A stretch of DNA of 64,000 bases, from positions 434,001 to 498,000 of the forward strand of contig NZ_CANMAU010000002.1 of the NCBI RefSeq assembly GCF_947495925.1. The letters are read 5' to 3'. The notes beneath the pieces are model-generated. The model worked only from the letters and a program-made list of their open reading frames with translations. It was not told the origin of the DNA and did no database searches. Positions 52,522-60,845 of the stretch are shown one piece after another. The stretch comes from an uncultured Algibacter sp. (GTDB lineage: Bacteria; Bacteroidota; Bacteroidia; Flavobacteriales; Flavobacteriaceae). Every line of letters begins with the position of its first letter. Within the stretch, counting starts at the first letter, position 1. The translations under genes were made by a program, and so were the position numbers.

Positions 52522-53582
52522 TAGAGCAATTAACAAATGATGCTATAGCTTTACTTAAAAAGCTCATCGAAACACAATCGTTTTCTTCGGAAGAAGATGC
52601 CACGGCTATGCATATTGAAGATTGGTTTAAGAAAAATGATGTTGACTTTAAGAGAACGAATAATAATATTTGGGCGGTCAATAAACATTTTGAAGCTGGT
52701 AAGCCTACATTACTCTTAAATTCACACCACGATACGGTAAAACCTAATTCTGCTTATACCAGAGATCCATTTAAGGCAGATGTTGATGATGGGAAACTGT
52801 ATGGTTTGGGAAGTAATGATGCAGGAGGTTGTTTGGTGTCTTTAATAGCAACATTTACGCATTATTACAATTATGAAAATTTAAAATATAATTTAGTTAT
52901 TGTTGCTTCCGCGGAAGAAGAAAGCAGTGGGCCAAATGGTCTAAATAGCATGTTGTCTATTATTCCAAAAGTTGATGTGGCTATAGTTGGAGAGCCAACT
53001 TTGATGAATTTGGCAGTAGCCGAAAAGGGCTTAGTGGTTTTTGATGCCGTTATAGAAGGCACGCCAAGTCATGCGGCACACCCTAACGATAATAATTCTA
53101 TTTATAATACGATAGAAGCATTACAATGGTTTGAAAGTTGTAAGTTCGAAAAAAGTTCTGAAGCTTTAGGTGATGTAAAGTTAACGGTTACTCAAATTAA
53201 TGGCGGGTCACAGCATAATGTTGTGCCAGGTCATGTAGATTTAGTGATTGATGTTCGCGTAAATGATGCGTATTCTAATAAAGAAATTGCAGATATTTTA
53301 CAAAGTGAGGCACCAGTAGCAAGTATTACACCAAGAAGTTTAAGACTAAATTCGTCATCAATACCAATGGAGCATGATTTGGTACAAGCTGGTCTTGCTA
53401 TGGGAAGGACAAGTTACGGCTCACCAACATTATCAGATCAAGCGGTATTAACTTGTCCGAGTTTAAAATTAGGACCTGGTGATAGTACACGTTCACATTC
53501 AGCAAATGAATTTATATATGTGAACGAAATAGAAGAAGGTATAAAAATATATATGGAACTGTTGAATCGGGTGATTGTATAA
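52518..53582 (+). CDS. argE: M20-family acyl-ornithine/citrulline deacylase
   Basis: The 354-residue zinc peptidase removes the acyl group from N-acyl-ornithine or, in this pathway type, N-acyl-citrulline. Metal ligands: His in LLLNSHHDTVKPNSAYTRDP, Asp in LYGLGSNDAGGCLVSL, catalytic Glu pair in IVASAEEESSGPNGL, Glu in VAIVGEPTLMNLAVAEKG, and His near the end in RSHSANEFIYVNEIEEG. Because argF' acts on acylated ornithine, the natural substrate here is probably acyl-citrulline. Confidence 0.9.
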   Translation: MIEQLTNDAIALLKKLIETQSFSSEEDATAMHIEDWFKKNDVDFKRTNNNIWAVNKHFEAGKPTLLLNSHHDTVKPNSAYTRDPFKADVDDGKLYGLGSNDAGGCLVSLIATFTHYYNYENLKYNLVIVASAEEESSGPNGLNSMLSIIPKVDVAIVGEPTLMNLAVAEKGLVVFDAVIEGTPSHAAHPNDNNSIYNTIEALQWFESCKFEKSSEALGDVKLTVTQINGGSQHNVVPGHVDLVIDVRVNDAYSNKEIADILQSEAPVASITPRSLRLNSSSIPMEHDLVQAGLAMGRTSYGSPTLSDQAVLTCPSLKLGPGDSTRSHSANEFIYVNEIEEGIKIYMELLNRVIV

Positions 53583-53651
53583 ACAGTTTAACAGTGGATT
53601 TGTTAGTCGTTTAAGCGAATTAACATCTAAACAAATAAACATTAGTAAAAA

Positions 53652-54926
53652 ATGAAACTCTGGGACAAAGGCATATCAATAGATAAGAAAATAGAACAAT
53701 TTACCGTTGGAAACGACAGAGAAATAGATATTCATATTGCAAAGTATGATGTGATAGCTTCAAGATCACATGCCAAAATGCTTCAAAAAATTGGCATTAT
53801 AACGGTTGAAGAGCTCGTGGATCTTTTAAGTGGTTTAAAGATTTTAGAGACTCAAATTGATGAAGGGACTTTTGTAATTGATGCCCAGTTTGAAGATGTG
53901 CACTCTAAAATTGAATTTGAACTTACTAAAAGTTTGGGAGAGGTCGGAAAAAAAATCCATACGGCTCGTTCAAGAAACGATCAAGTTTTAGTGGCTTGTC
54001 AATTATATTATAAAGAAAATTTAGGTCTTGTAAAGGAGAAAACAAGAACGCTTTTTAATACACTTTTAGATTTAGCAGACACACATAAAGATAAAGTTTT
54101 ACCGGGATATACGCATTTACAAGTTGCAATGCCATCGTCTTTTGGTTTGTGGTTTTCAGCCTATGCAGAATTAATGATTGACGATGTATTTCTTCTTGAT
54201 GCAGCTATAAAAACTGTAGATCAAAATCCGTTAGGTTCTGCTGCTGGTTACGGAAGCTCTTTCCCAATTGACCGCGAATTAACCACGAAAGAAATGGAAT
54301 TTGCAACATTAAAATATAATGTAGTTGCTGCACAAATGGGGCGTGGTAAAAACGAGCGTACTATTGCTGCTGCTCTGGGTGGGTTAGCAAACACTTTAGC
54401 ACGGTTTGCAATGGATACTTGCTTATATATGAGTCAGAACTTTGGATTTGTTTCTTTTCCAGATGAACTAACTACAGGAAGTAGCATTATGCCTCATAAA
54501 AAGAATCCAGATGTTTTTGAATTGATTCGTGGGAAATGCAATAAGATTCAAGCGTTACAAAACGAGATGGTCTTAATTACTAACAATTTACCAAGCGGTT
54601 ACCATAGAGATTTTCAGTTGTTAAAAGAAAATATGATTGCGGCTTTTGAAGAGTTAAAAGACATCTTGGACATTTTTAATTTCTCAATTCAACAAATTAT
54701 AGTAAAAGACGTTGATATTCATGACAATAAATACAAGTACTTATTTACTGTGGATAATATCAATACACTAGTTGTAGAAGGGCAATCATTTAGAGAAGCC
54801 TACCAAAAAATTGGAGGACAAGTTCAAGATGGCACTTATGTTCCAGATACGTCTAAACACCATACGCATGTTGGGAGTATTCATAATTTAAGCTTGGACA
54901 AGATTCGTGCTAAGTTTCCTGAGTAG
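53652..54926 (+). CDS. argH: Argininosuccinate lyase
   Basis: ArgH (424 residues) splits argininosuccinate to arginine and fumarate. Features: FEDVHSKIEFELTKSLGEVG, KIHTARSRNDQVLVACQLYY, LPGYTHLQVAMPSSFG, and the signature loop TGSSIMPHKKNPDVFELIRG with the catalytic Ser. It is the last gene of the 11.5-kb arginine/proline operon; the 69-nt gap after argE shows no terminator. Confidence 0.97.
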   Translation: MKLWDKGISIDKKIEQFTVGNDREIDIHIAKYDVIASRSHAKMLQKIGIITVEELVDLLSGLKILETQIDEGTFVIDAQFEDVHSKIEFELTKSLGEVGKKIHTARSRNDQVLVACQLYYKENLGLVKEKTRTLFNTLLDLADTHKDKVLPGYTHLQVAMPSSFGLWFSAYAELMIDDVFLLDAAIKTVDQNPLGSAAGYGSSFPIDRELTTKEMEFATLKYNVVAAQMGRGKNERTIAAALGGLANTLARFAMDTCLYMSQNFGFVSFPDELTTGSSIMPHKKNPDVFELIRGKCNKIQALQNEMVLITNNLPSGYHRDFQLLKENMIAAFEELKDILDIFNFSIQQIIVKDVDIHDNKYKYLFTVDNINTLVVEGQSFREAYQKIGGQVQDGTYVPDTSKHHTHVGSIHNLSLDKIRAKFPE

Positions 54927-54966
54927 TTCTTGCTTTTTGATTTTATAACAAGTAACTTTAGTGATT

Positions 54967-55737
54967 ATGAGACCGATTAGAATACTTTTTTTTGCATTTA
55001 CTTTAACTGTTTGTTCAGCATTTTTTCAGGAATTGTATGCGCAAAAAAGTGAAACTAAACCTGTGTTTGTAATTGTACATGGTACTTGGGGTGGAGGATG
55101 GGCCTTCAAAGAAGTAGATTCTTTAATGACTAGCAAAAAAGCCACTGTATATCGTCCCACACTAACAGGACAAGGGGAACGTGTCCATTTAGCGTCTAAT
55201 ACCGTTGGATTGGATACCCATATTATGGATATTGTCAATACTATTCTTTTTGAAGATTTGCATAATATTATTTTAGTAGGGCATAGTTATGGAGGAATGG
55301 TAGTTACGGGTGTAGCTGATAAAATACCTGAACGTATTAGTCAGTTAGTATATTTGGATGCTGCAGTACCTGAAAATGGTGAAAATGGATTGTCTATTTT
55401 CACTAGTGGTTCCTTAGAAGGTCTTAAAGTTGATGAAGGGTTTTTAATTCCGCAATGGGTAGGGGAAGATGCAAATCCACCAATGGATGTTCCACATTCA
55501 TTAAAAACATGGACAGACAAAATTGTTTTGAAAAACCCTGACCGATTAAAACTGTCAACTACTTTTATTTTAACGGTTGAAAAAGATAAAGACCCGAAGA
55601 AAGATGGTTTTGCATCACAAGCAAAAAGGGCGAAAGATAAAAATTGGCCTGTATTACTATTGACAGCCGACCATAATGCGCAATGGTCTGCTCCAAAAGA
55701 ACTGTCTGAGATGCTTTTGGGGTTTGCGCAGAAATAA
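54967..55737 (+). CDS. Secreted alpha/beta hydrolase
   Basis: The protein has 256 residues from the ATG at 54967; an upstream GTG at 54961 adds two residues only. It has a signal peptide (about 1-26, ending ELYAQ). The fold is the methylesterase/EstC type: VFVIVHGTWGGGWAFKEVDS with the oxyanion HG, nucleophile Ser in IILVGHSYGGMVVTGVA, and a C-terminal His in LLTADHNAQWSAPKELSEM. It probably cleaves small esters in the periplasm. It does not look part of the arg operon functionally, though it follows argH by 40 nt. Confidence 0.88.
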   Translation: MRPIRILFFAFTLTVCSAFFQELYAQKSETKPVFVIVHGTWGGGWAFKEVDSLMTSKKATVYRPTLTGQGERVHLASNTVGLDTHIMDIVNTILFEDLHNIILVGHSYGGMVVTGVADKIPERISQLVYLDAAVPENGENGLSIFTSGSLEGLKVDEGFLIPQWVGEDANPPMDVPHSLKTWTDKIVLKNPDRLKLSTTFILTVEKDKDPKKDGFASQAKRAKDKNWPVLLLTADHNAQWSAPKELSEMLLGFAQK

Positions 55738-56090
55738 AACAACAACAACCTTGAAGTTTAGTAGTTTTTTAATTTGTCAAGGCTAAAACTTCATCAAGTA
55801 TTTTAATTAATCCCTTTTTTAATTTCAATTTTCATGGGGTTGAACCAATTCCTGTAGGATTTAATTTTTTTGCTTATAAAACCACTAACTTAAGTCATTA
55901 AGAAACAGTTTTATCTGGAGTATGGGTGTAGGAAGAGTAGCTTCGCTGAGATAGGGACTAATCGTTTATAAAATTGGCTACAGAGTACCGCATAACTGAA
56001 AGCTTTATCTGAGTTAGCCTGATATTTATCGAAATCATTTATATTTGGAATAAACAGTAGTATTCTTACTGTAATCAAAAAAATCATACC
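55738..56090. other. 353-nt intergenic region without a recognised gene
   Basis: Near the left end an imperfect inverted repeat, TGAAGTTT (55752-55759) with AAACTTCA (55786-55793), may be a weak terminator of the hydrolase gene. Near the right end TATATTTG (56040-56047) fits a -7 element for the next gene, but no TTG sits at a proper -33 distance. The part between shows no coding frame or motif I can support. Confidence 0.4.
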
Positions 56091-56873
56091 ATGATAAGTT
56101 GTTTCATCTTGAATTTTCTACCACTCTGGTTCAATTACATTTTAGTAGTTTTACTTATTGTTTTAGCCATACGAAGTGGTATGTCTTTTGCGAAATGGAG
56201 AAAGAAAAATTATGGAATTGGGGATGATTCTGCAATAAACACTCTTGTTGGCGCGACATTAGGTTTGCTTGCGTTTATATTGGCATTTACGTTTAGTTTG
56301 AGTTCCTCTCGTTTTGATGCGAGGAAGAATTTTTTATTAGAAGAGGTTAATTCCATTGAAACAACGTGGTTGAGAGCGGGTTTGGTGGCCAACCCGTTTA
56401 GAGAAAAGATACAGAAAGAACTTGAAGAGTACACCAGAATAAGGGTATACTTAGTGTCACATCCTGAAGATGTGAAAGAAATTATCAATAAGTCTCAGGC
56501 TATTCAAAGCAATATATGGTCTTTAATTACGGAATTAACGAAAACAGAAGATAGTAACTCTGTTGTTAATGGTCTTTTAATAAGCGCAGTCAATGATATG
56601 TTTGATTTTCAAACCAAGCGAATTTCTAAGGGCTTAATTGATAAGATTCCCACGTTAATTTGGGCGGCTCTTTTTTTACTTGTTATTATAGCTATGTTTG
56701 AAGTGGGGTATTTGTTAGGTAAAGCTGGGGCTTCTAACTGGGCAATGGTATTGGCGCTTTCTATGGCTTTTTCTGCGGTTATAATTATTATTGTAGATTT
56801 AGATAGTGTTACTGGTTTTATAACTATAAACAATCAGGTGCTTTTCGATATGTACGATCGGATAAAGAGTTGA
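56091..56873 (+). CDS. Bestrophin-like (DUF4239) membrane protein
   Basis: The 260-residue protein has an N-terminal pair of transmembrane helices (about 12-30 and 50-70; LVGATLGLLAFILAFTFSLSSSRFDARKNFLLEEVNSI), a helical soluble middle, and two more helices at about 185-205 and 215-235. The GxxLGLLAFxLAFTFxxxxxR region is typical for DUF4239, whose function is unknown. It overlaps nothing; the Crp/Fnr gene follows 62 nt later. Confidence 0.8.
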   Translation: MISCFILNFLPLWFNYILVVLLIVLAIRSGMSFAKWRKKNYGIGDDSAINTLVGATLGLLAFILAFTFSLSSSRFDARKNFLLEEVNSIETTWLRAGLVANPFREKIQKELEEYTRIRVYLVSHPEDVKEIINKSQAIQSNIWSLITELTKTEDSNSVVNGLLISAVNDMFDFQTKRISKGLIDKIPTLIWAALFLLVIIAMFEVGYLLGKAGASNWAMVLALSMAFSAVIIIIVDLDSVTGFITINNQVLFDMYDRIKS

Positions 56874-56904
56874 TTTTGTTTTTAATCCTTTTGAGCATTC
56901 TAAT

Positions 56905-56917
56905 GAAGCTAAGCTTC
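56905..56917. promoter_or_regulatory. Short inverted repeat upstream of the Crp/Fnr gene
   Basis: GAAGCT-A-AGCTTC (56905-56917) lies 19 nt before the Crp/Fnr ATG at 56936. Self-control of Crp/Fnr genes is common, but this 6-bp repeat may be chance. Confidence 0.25.
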
Positions 56918-56935
56918 GGTGAAAATTTTATTTAT

Positions 56936-57505
56936 ATGAATCCGGATTTAATTGCATACATCAAGAGGTTTGTGGATATTTCAAATGAGGAGATTGATAT
57001 TTTTAATTCGTATTTGAAACCCAAAGAATTAAGTAGAAAAGCTTTTTTACTTAATGAAGGGCAAGTTTGTAAATCAAGGTATTTTGTAAATAGTGGATGC
57101 GTACGTTTGTATTATATTAATAATAAAGGAAATGAGCAAATTATTCATTTCGCAATTGATAATTGGTGGATTACTGATTATGAAAGTTTAATTAATAAAA
57201 CTCCTTCAAAACTTTACATACAAGCTATAGAAAAGACAAGTTTATATGAGCTACCTGAGGAGTCTTTTGATGCATTATGCGAAGAAGTTCTTAATGCGGA
57301 ACGATTGTTTCGAAAAATAATGGAAAAGACTTATGTGGCCATTCAGAAAAGAATTGAATACATCTATAGTTTATCTGGAGAACAGCTTTTTGAAACCTTC
57401 ATTTCTGCAAATCCAGAATTTACGCAACGAGTTCCTCAATATATGATAGCATCATATCTTGGGATGTCTCCAGAATTTATTAGTAAGATAAAATCTAAAA
57501 AATAA
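56936..57505 (+). CDS. Crp/Fnr-family transcriptional regulator
   Basis: The protein has 189 residues from the ATG at 56936 (MNPDLIAYIKRFVDISNEEI), the usual length for flavobacterial Crp-like regulators; an in-frame TTG at 56870 would add an unlikely hydrophobic leader overlapping the previous gene. The cyclic-nucleotide-binding-like domain has AFLLNEGQVCKSRYFVNSGC and WWITDYESLINKTPSKLYIQ. The C-terminal helix-turn-helix is VPQYMIASYLGMSPEFISKI. No Cys cluster for FNR-type iron-sulfur sensing is present. The ligand is unknown; the DJ-1-type gene downstream may be a target. Confidence 0.87.
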   Translation: MNPDLIAYIKRFVDISNEEIDIFNSYLKPKELSRKAFLLNEGQVCKSRYFVNSGCVRLYYINNKGNEQIIHFAIDNWWITDYESLINKTPSKLYIQAIEKTSLYELPEESFDALCEEVLNAERLFRKIMEKTYVAIQKRIEYIYSLSGEQLFETFISANPEFTQRVPQYMIASYLGMSPEFISKIKSKK

Positions 57506-57574
57506 TTTTATTTCTTAATTAAGATTAAGATTTATCTTCTGTCCAACTTGTATTTTTGCTTCAAAACAACCAAG

Positions 57575-58294
57575 ATGAAGAAAGTACTTTTTGTTTTTGT
57601 TATTGGGGTTACTGTTTTTAACTGCTCAAAACAAATAAAAAATAAGACTATAGTTAAAAAACCAGAACAGATGCATAGTATAGATAAGAAAATAAATGAA
57701 GAATTACCAACAATAGGGATTTTAATATTTGAGGGTGTAATAATAAACGAAGTAGTTGCTCCATTAGATGTTTTTTCGAATAAAGATTATAGAGACAAAG
57801 CCCTTTTTAATGTTATAACAATTGCTAAGGAAAATAAAACATATACTAGTGCCCATGGGTTAAAAATAACTCCAGACTATAATATTAATAATGTTCCTAA
57901 TTTGAAGGTTTTAGTAGTTCCAAGTTCGTACACGCCTTCTGATCAGACTACAGACAAGAAACTAGTTGAATTTGTGAAAAAACAAAATAAAACTACAGAC
58001 TATATTGCAAGTCATTGCGCTGGAGCTTATTTAATTGGTGAAACTGGGATTGCTGATAATAAGGAAATTGTTACTTATGTGACTGGAGGGGAGTCTTTAA
58101 AATCTGAATATCCGAATTTACTAGTAGCAGATGATAGTAAGGTTTCTGTTATTATTGATGGGAAATTTATTTCTTCAAATGGGAGTTTAGTAAGTTATAT
58201 TGCTTCCTTTGATCTGTTAGAGAAGTTAACGGATAAAGAACATAGAAAGTATGTGGAAACTTCAATTCTTTTTAATCGATTAAAAGAAAATTAG
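57575..58294 (+). CDS. DJ-1/PfpI-family lipoprotein
   Basis: The protein has 239 residues from the ATG at 57575 (MKKVLFVFVIGVTVFNCSKQ), which gives a lipoprotein signal; a TTG at 57548 adds nine residues and is not preferred. The class-I glutamine-amidotransferase-like domain has the nucleophile elbow in YIASHCAGAYLIGETGIADN, TYVTGGESLKSEYPNLLVAD and an acid residue in the VVAPLDVFSN region. This subtype resembles the sensor domain of AraC-type regulators (GATase1) rather than protease PfpI. It is envelope-bound; the function is unknown. Confidence 0.82.
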   Translation: MKKVLFVFVIGVTVFNCSKQIKNKTIVKKPEQMHSIDKKINEELPTIGILIFEGVIINEVVAPLDVFSNKDYRDKALFNVITIAKENKTYTSAHGLKITPDYNINNVPNLKVLVVPSSYTPSDQTTDKKLVEFVKKQNKTTDYIASHCAGAYLIGETGIADNKEIVTYVTGGESLKSEYPNLLVADDSKVSVIIDGKFISSNGSLVSYIASFDLLEKLTDKEHRKYVETSILFNRLKEN

Positions 58295-58359
58295 AGAAGT
58301 GTTATAAATACCTGTCACTTTATTAATGTTTAGTCTATGGCTTTTTTAAAATGGGTAAG

Positions 58360-58390
58360 TTGTCTTTTAAAACATTTACTATTATATTTG
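58360..58390 (+). promoter_or_regulatory. Promoter of the bestrophin gene
   Basis: TTG at 58360-58362, a 20-nt spacer and TATATTTG at 58383-58390 fit the Bacteroidota consensus. The ATG at 58395 is only 5 nt beyond the -7 element, so the mRNA would start at or next to the initiation codon (leaderless), unless a later Met is used. Confidence 0.55.
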
Positions 58391-58394
58391 GAAT

Positions 58395-59450
58395 ATGCAT
58401 ATTAAGAAAACATATACTACGAAAGAGATGTTTTTGTGGACTCGGTTCGAAACCATGCTTTTCTTTTTCATTATCACATTTTGGGTTGCTGTTTATTATT
58501 TTTTTGATTTGAGTTGGTTAAAAATTCCATGGACACCTTTGGCTTTAATCGGTACCGCTGTAGCATTTGTAATAGGATTTCAAAACAATGCGGCTTATGG
58601 ACGAATTTGGGAAGCTAGGAAAATTTGGGGAGGTATTGTGAACACCTCTAGGACGTTTGGAGTTTTTGTGCAAGACATGGTTAACAATGAATATGCTAAG
58701 CCTGCAATGAGTAAAGATGACTTGAAAAAGGAAATAAAAGTATTAACCTATAGGCATATTGCTTGGATGAATGCTTTACGCCATGCTATGCGGGCCCCTA
58801 AACCTTGGGAGACCACCATGAGTCATAAAACAAATCAAGAATGGAATATGCGTCCTCCAGAATTAGACTCTGATCTTGATACAGATTTAAAACCTTATAT
58901 ATCTGATAGTGATTATGAGTATGTAATGAGCAAAGGCAATAAACAAACAGCTATGTTATATTTGCAATCACATCATTTAAGAACTTTAAAAGAAACGGGG
59001 GTAATTTGGGAATTTTCTTTTTTGGAATTAGAAGGTGTTATTCAAGAATTATTTACGCTGCAAGGGAAAAGTGAACGGATTAAAAACTTTCCTTATCCTA
59101 GGCATTTTGCAACACTGAATCACTTTTTTATGTGGATTTTTGTGCTTTTATTACCTTTTGCCTTAGTACCGCAATTTGCCAGTATTGGTAACGAGGTAAC
59201 TGTAAATAGCCCGTTAGTAGGTGATCTTTTTATTTGGTTAGCCATTCCGTTTTATGTAATCGTGGCTTGGATTTTTCATACTATGGAACGTATTGGGAGA
59301 ACTGGTGAGAATCCGTTTGAAGGTACAGCCAATGATGTACCCATTTCAACAATTTCTAGAGGAATTGAGATTGATTTGCGCCAGAATTTAGGTGAATCTG
59401 AAGATGGTATTCCTAAACAGTTTGAAATAAAGCACAATACCCAATTTTAA
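58395..59450 (+). CDS. Bestrophin-family ion channel protein
   Basis: The 351-residue protein is a bacterial bestrophin: N-terminal helices (FETMLFFFIITFWVAVYYFF, then IPWTPLALIGTAVAFVIGFQ), the signature FQNNAAYGRIWEARKIWGGI, a long cytoplasmic helical region, and a second membrane pair (HFFMWIFVLLLPFALVPQFA, FIWLAIPFYVIVAWIFHTME) followed by GENPFEGTANDVPISTISRG. Family members form pentameric channels in the inner membrane. It is preceded by its own promoter, and a structured repeat (copy B) follows. Confidence 0.92.
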   Translation: MHIKKTYTTKEMFLWTRFETMLFFFIITFWVAVYYFFDLSWLKIPWTPLALIGTAVAFVIGFQNNAAYGRIWEARKIWGGIVNTSRTFGVFVQDMVNNEYAKPAMSKDDLKKEIKVLTYRHIAWMNALRHAMRAPKPWETTMSHKTNQEWNMRPPELDSDLDTDLKPYISDSDYEYVMSKGNKQTAMLYLQSHHLRTLKETGVIWEFSFLELEGVIQELFTLQGKSERIKNFPYPRHFATLNHFFMWIFVLLLPFALVPQFASIGNEVTVNSPLVGDLFIWLAIPFYVIVAWIFHTMERIGRTGENPFEGTANDVPISTISRGIEIDLRQNLGESEDGIPKQFEIKHNTQF

Positions 59451-59468
59451 ACAAAGTTTATTATTAGT

Positions 59469-59558
59469 AGGATTTCGCGCTAGGGATTGCAGTGGAAATC
59501 CTTTTGTGAGGCACGAGCAAAAGATTGTAACATAAAGCCCGACCCTTGTGGTAGCGCA
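59469..59558 (+). repeat. Structured intergenic element, copy B (after bestrophin)
   Basis: This is the second copy of the element at 46257-46344. Helices: AGGATT (59469-59474) with AATCCT (59497-59502) and GCGCTA (59477-59482) with TAGCGC (59552-59557). Relative to copy A, the second helix shows a U-A to C-G exchange and the first is changed throughout while staying paired. Conserved single-stranded blocks are GATTGCAGTGG and AAAGCCCGACC. It lies between convergent genes, just before the leuB terminator. Confidence 0.75.
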
Positions 59559-59570
59559 AAAAAAAATAAA

Positions 59571-59598
59571 AAAAGCGCATTTATTACAATGCGCTTTA
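59571..59598 (-). terminator. Terminator of the leuA-leuB unit
   Basis: On the minus strand AAAGCGCATT pairs with AATGCGCTTT around a 6-nt loop, followed by a long T-rich run (TTTTTTTATTTTTTTTT). It is 50 nt after the leuB stop. Confidence 0.9.
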
Positions 59599-59647
59599 AG
59601 GACTTCCAGTCTGTTTAGTTTAATAGTTTGCTGACTAACTCAAATAA

Positions 59648-60766
59648 TTAAATAATAGTGGATTGTCCTAAATGTATGTTTGTAAAGTTAAGGTTGGTTT
59701 CATCTGGATTATGAATAAAATCTTCAATGAAATCGCCAACCTTGGTAGTACTTATATTGTCGTATTTTGTATTTAAATCTGGTGTAGTTATATGCAAATT
59801 AAGCGATTTATCAACACCTTCTCTTACTCGGTTTGCTTCTTCGTCTAAACCAAAATGGTCCAATAACATAGCTGCAGATAAAATAGAAGCAATAGGGTTA
59901 GCAATGCCTTTATTAGCTGCTTTGGTATATGCACCATGAATGGGTTCGAACATGGCGTGCTTATCGCCGGTTGAGGCCGATGCCAATAACCCAATTGATC
60001 CTACAATAACACTGGCTTCTTCTGATAGGATGTCGCCAAACATGTTTTCTGTTAGAATTACATCAAACTGCCTAGGACTGATTATAAGCTCCATGGCTGC
60101 ATTGTCAATGTACATATAATTCACTTTCACATCTGAATATTGCGAGGCAATTTCCTGAACGACACGTCTCCAAAGTTTTGAGCTTTCCAAAACATTAGCT
60201 TTGTCTACCAATGTTAATTTATGTTTTCTAGATTGTGCGGCTTTGAATGCCTGATGCGCAATGCGCTCAATTTCAAAGCGGTTATACTCACAAACATCAG
60301 AAGCCGTATTGCCGTCTTCACTTAAAAAGCGTTTTCCAAAATAAATCCCTCCAGTTAATTCTCTATAAATAAGAATATTGGTGTCTTTAATTTGTTTGAT
60401 TTTTAAAGAGGATTTGTTAAGAATATCCTCATAGGCAATTACTGGTCGTATATTGGTATGTAAACCTAATTCTTTGCGAATACCTAAAAGGCCTTGTTCT
60501 GGACGAATTACGGCGTCAGGGTCATTATCATATTTAGGGTTTCCAATGGCACCAAATAAAACCGCATCTGCTTGTTTACATAAATCAATAGTGTTTTGAG
60601 GTAATGGACTTTCTGTTCTGTCTATAGCTGCAGAACCAACCAATCCTTTGGTGAAAGTAAATATATGGTTAAATTCCATAGCTATAGCTTTCAAAACCTT
60701 AACGGCTTGAGCTGTAACTTCTGGTCCTATACCATCGCCCGGTAAAACAGCAATATTTAATTTCAT
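59648..60766 (-). CDS. leuB: 3-isopropylmalate dehydrogenase
   Basis: LeuB (372 residues) oxidatively decarboxylates 3-isopropylmalate with NAD. MKLNIAVLPGDGIGPEVTAQ, GAIGNPKYD, RPEQGLLGIRKELGLHTNIR, YRELTGGIYFG, the metal/substrate motif DVILTENMFGDILSEEASV and FEPIHGAYTKAANKGIANPI are family hallmarks. It is 79 nt downstream of leuA. The isomerase genes leuC and leuD, often between leuA and leuB, are absent here and must lie elsewhere. Confidence 0.97.
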   Translation of the reverse strand: MKLNIAVLPGDGIGPEVTAQAVKVLKAIAMEFNHIFTFTKGLVGSAAIDRTESPLPQNTIDLCKQADAVLFGAIGNPKYDNDPDAVIRPEQGLLGIRKELGLHTNIRPVIAYEDILNKSSLKIKQIKDTNILIYRELTGGIYFGKRFLSEDGNTASDVCEYNRFEIERIAHQAFKAAQSRKHKLTLVDKANVLESSKLWRRVVQEIASQYSDVKVNYMYIDNAAMELIISPRQFDVILTENMFGDILSEEASVIVGSIGLLASASTGDKHAMFEPIHGAYTKAANKGIANPIASILSAAMLLDHFGLDEEANRVREGVDKSLNLHITTPDLNTKYDNISTTKVGDFIEDFIHNPDETNLNFTNIHLGQSTII

Positions 60767-60845
60767 TTTAAAACTATTTTTTTCCTTCTAATGATTAATA
60801 TTTGTAAATTAAAAGGAATTGCACTTTTAATGGAAATATTTTCGA

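Noticed and set aside
54961-54966. GTG start of the alpha/beta hydrolase two codons upstream
   Set aside because: The ATG at 54967 gives an equally good signal peptide and is the commoner start codon.
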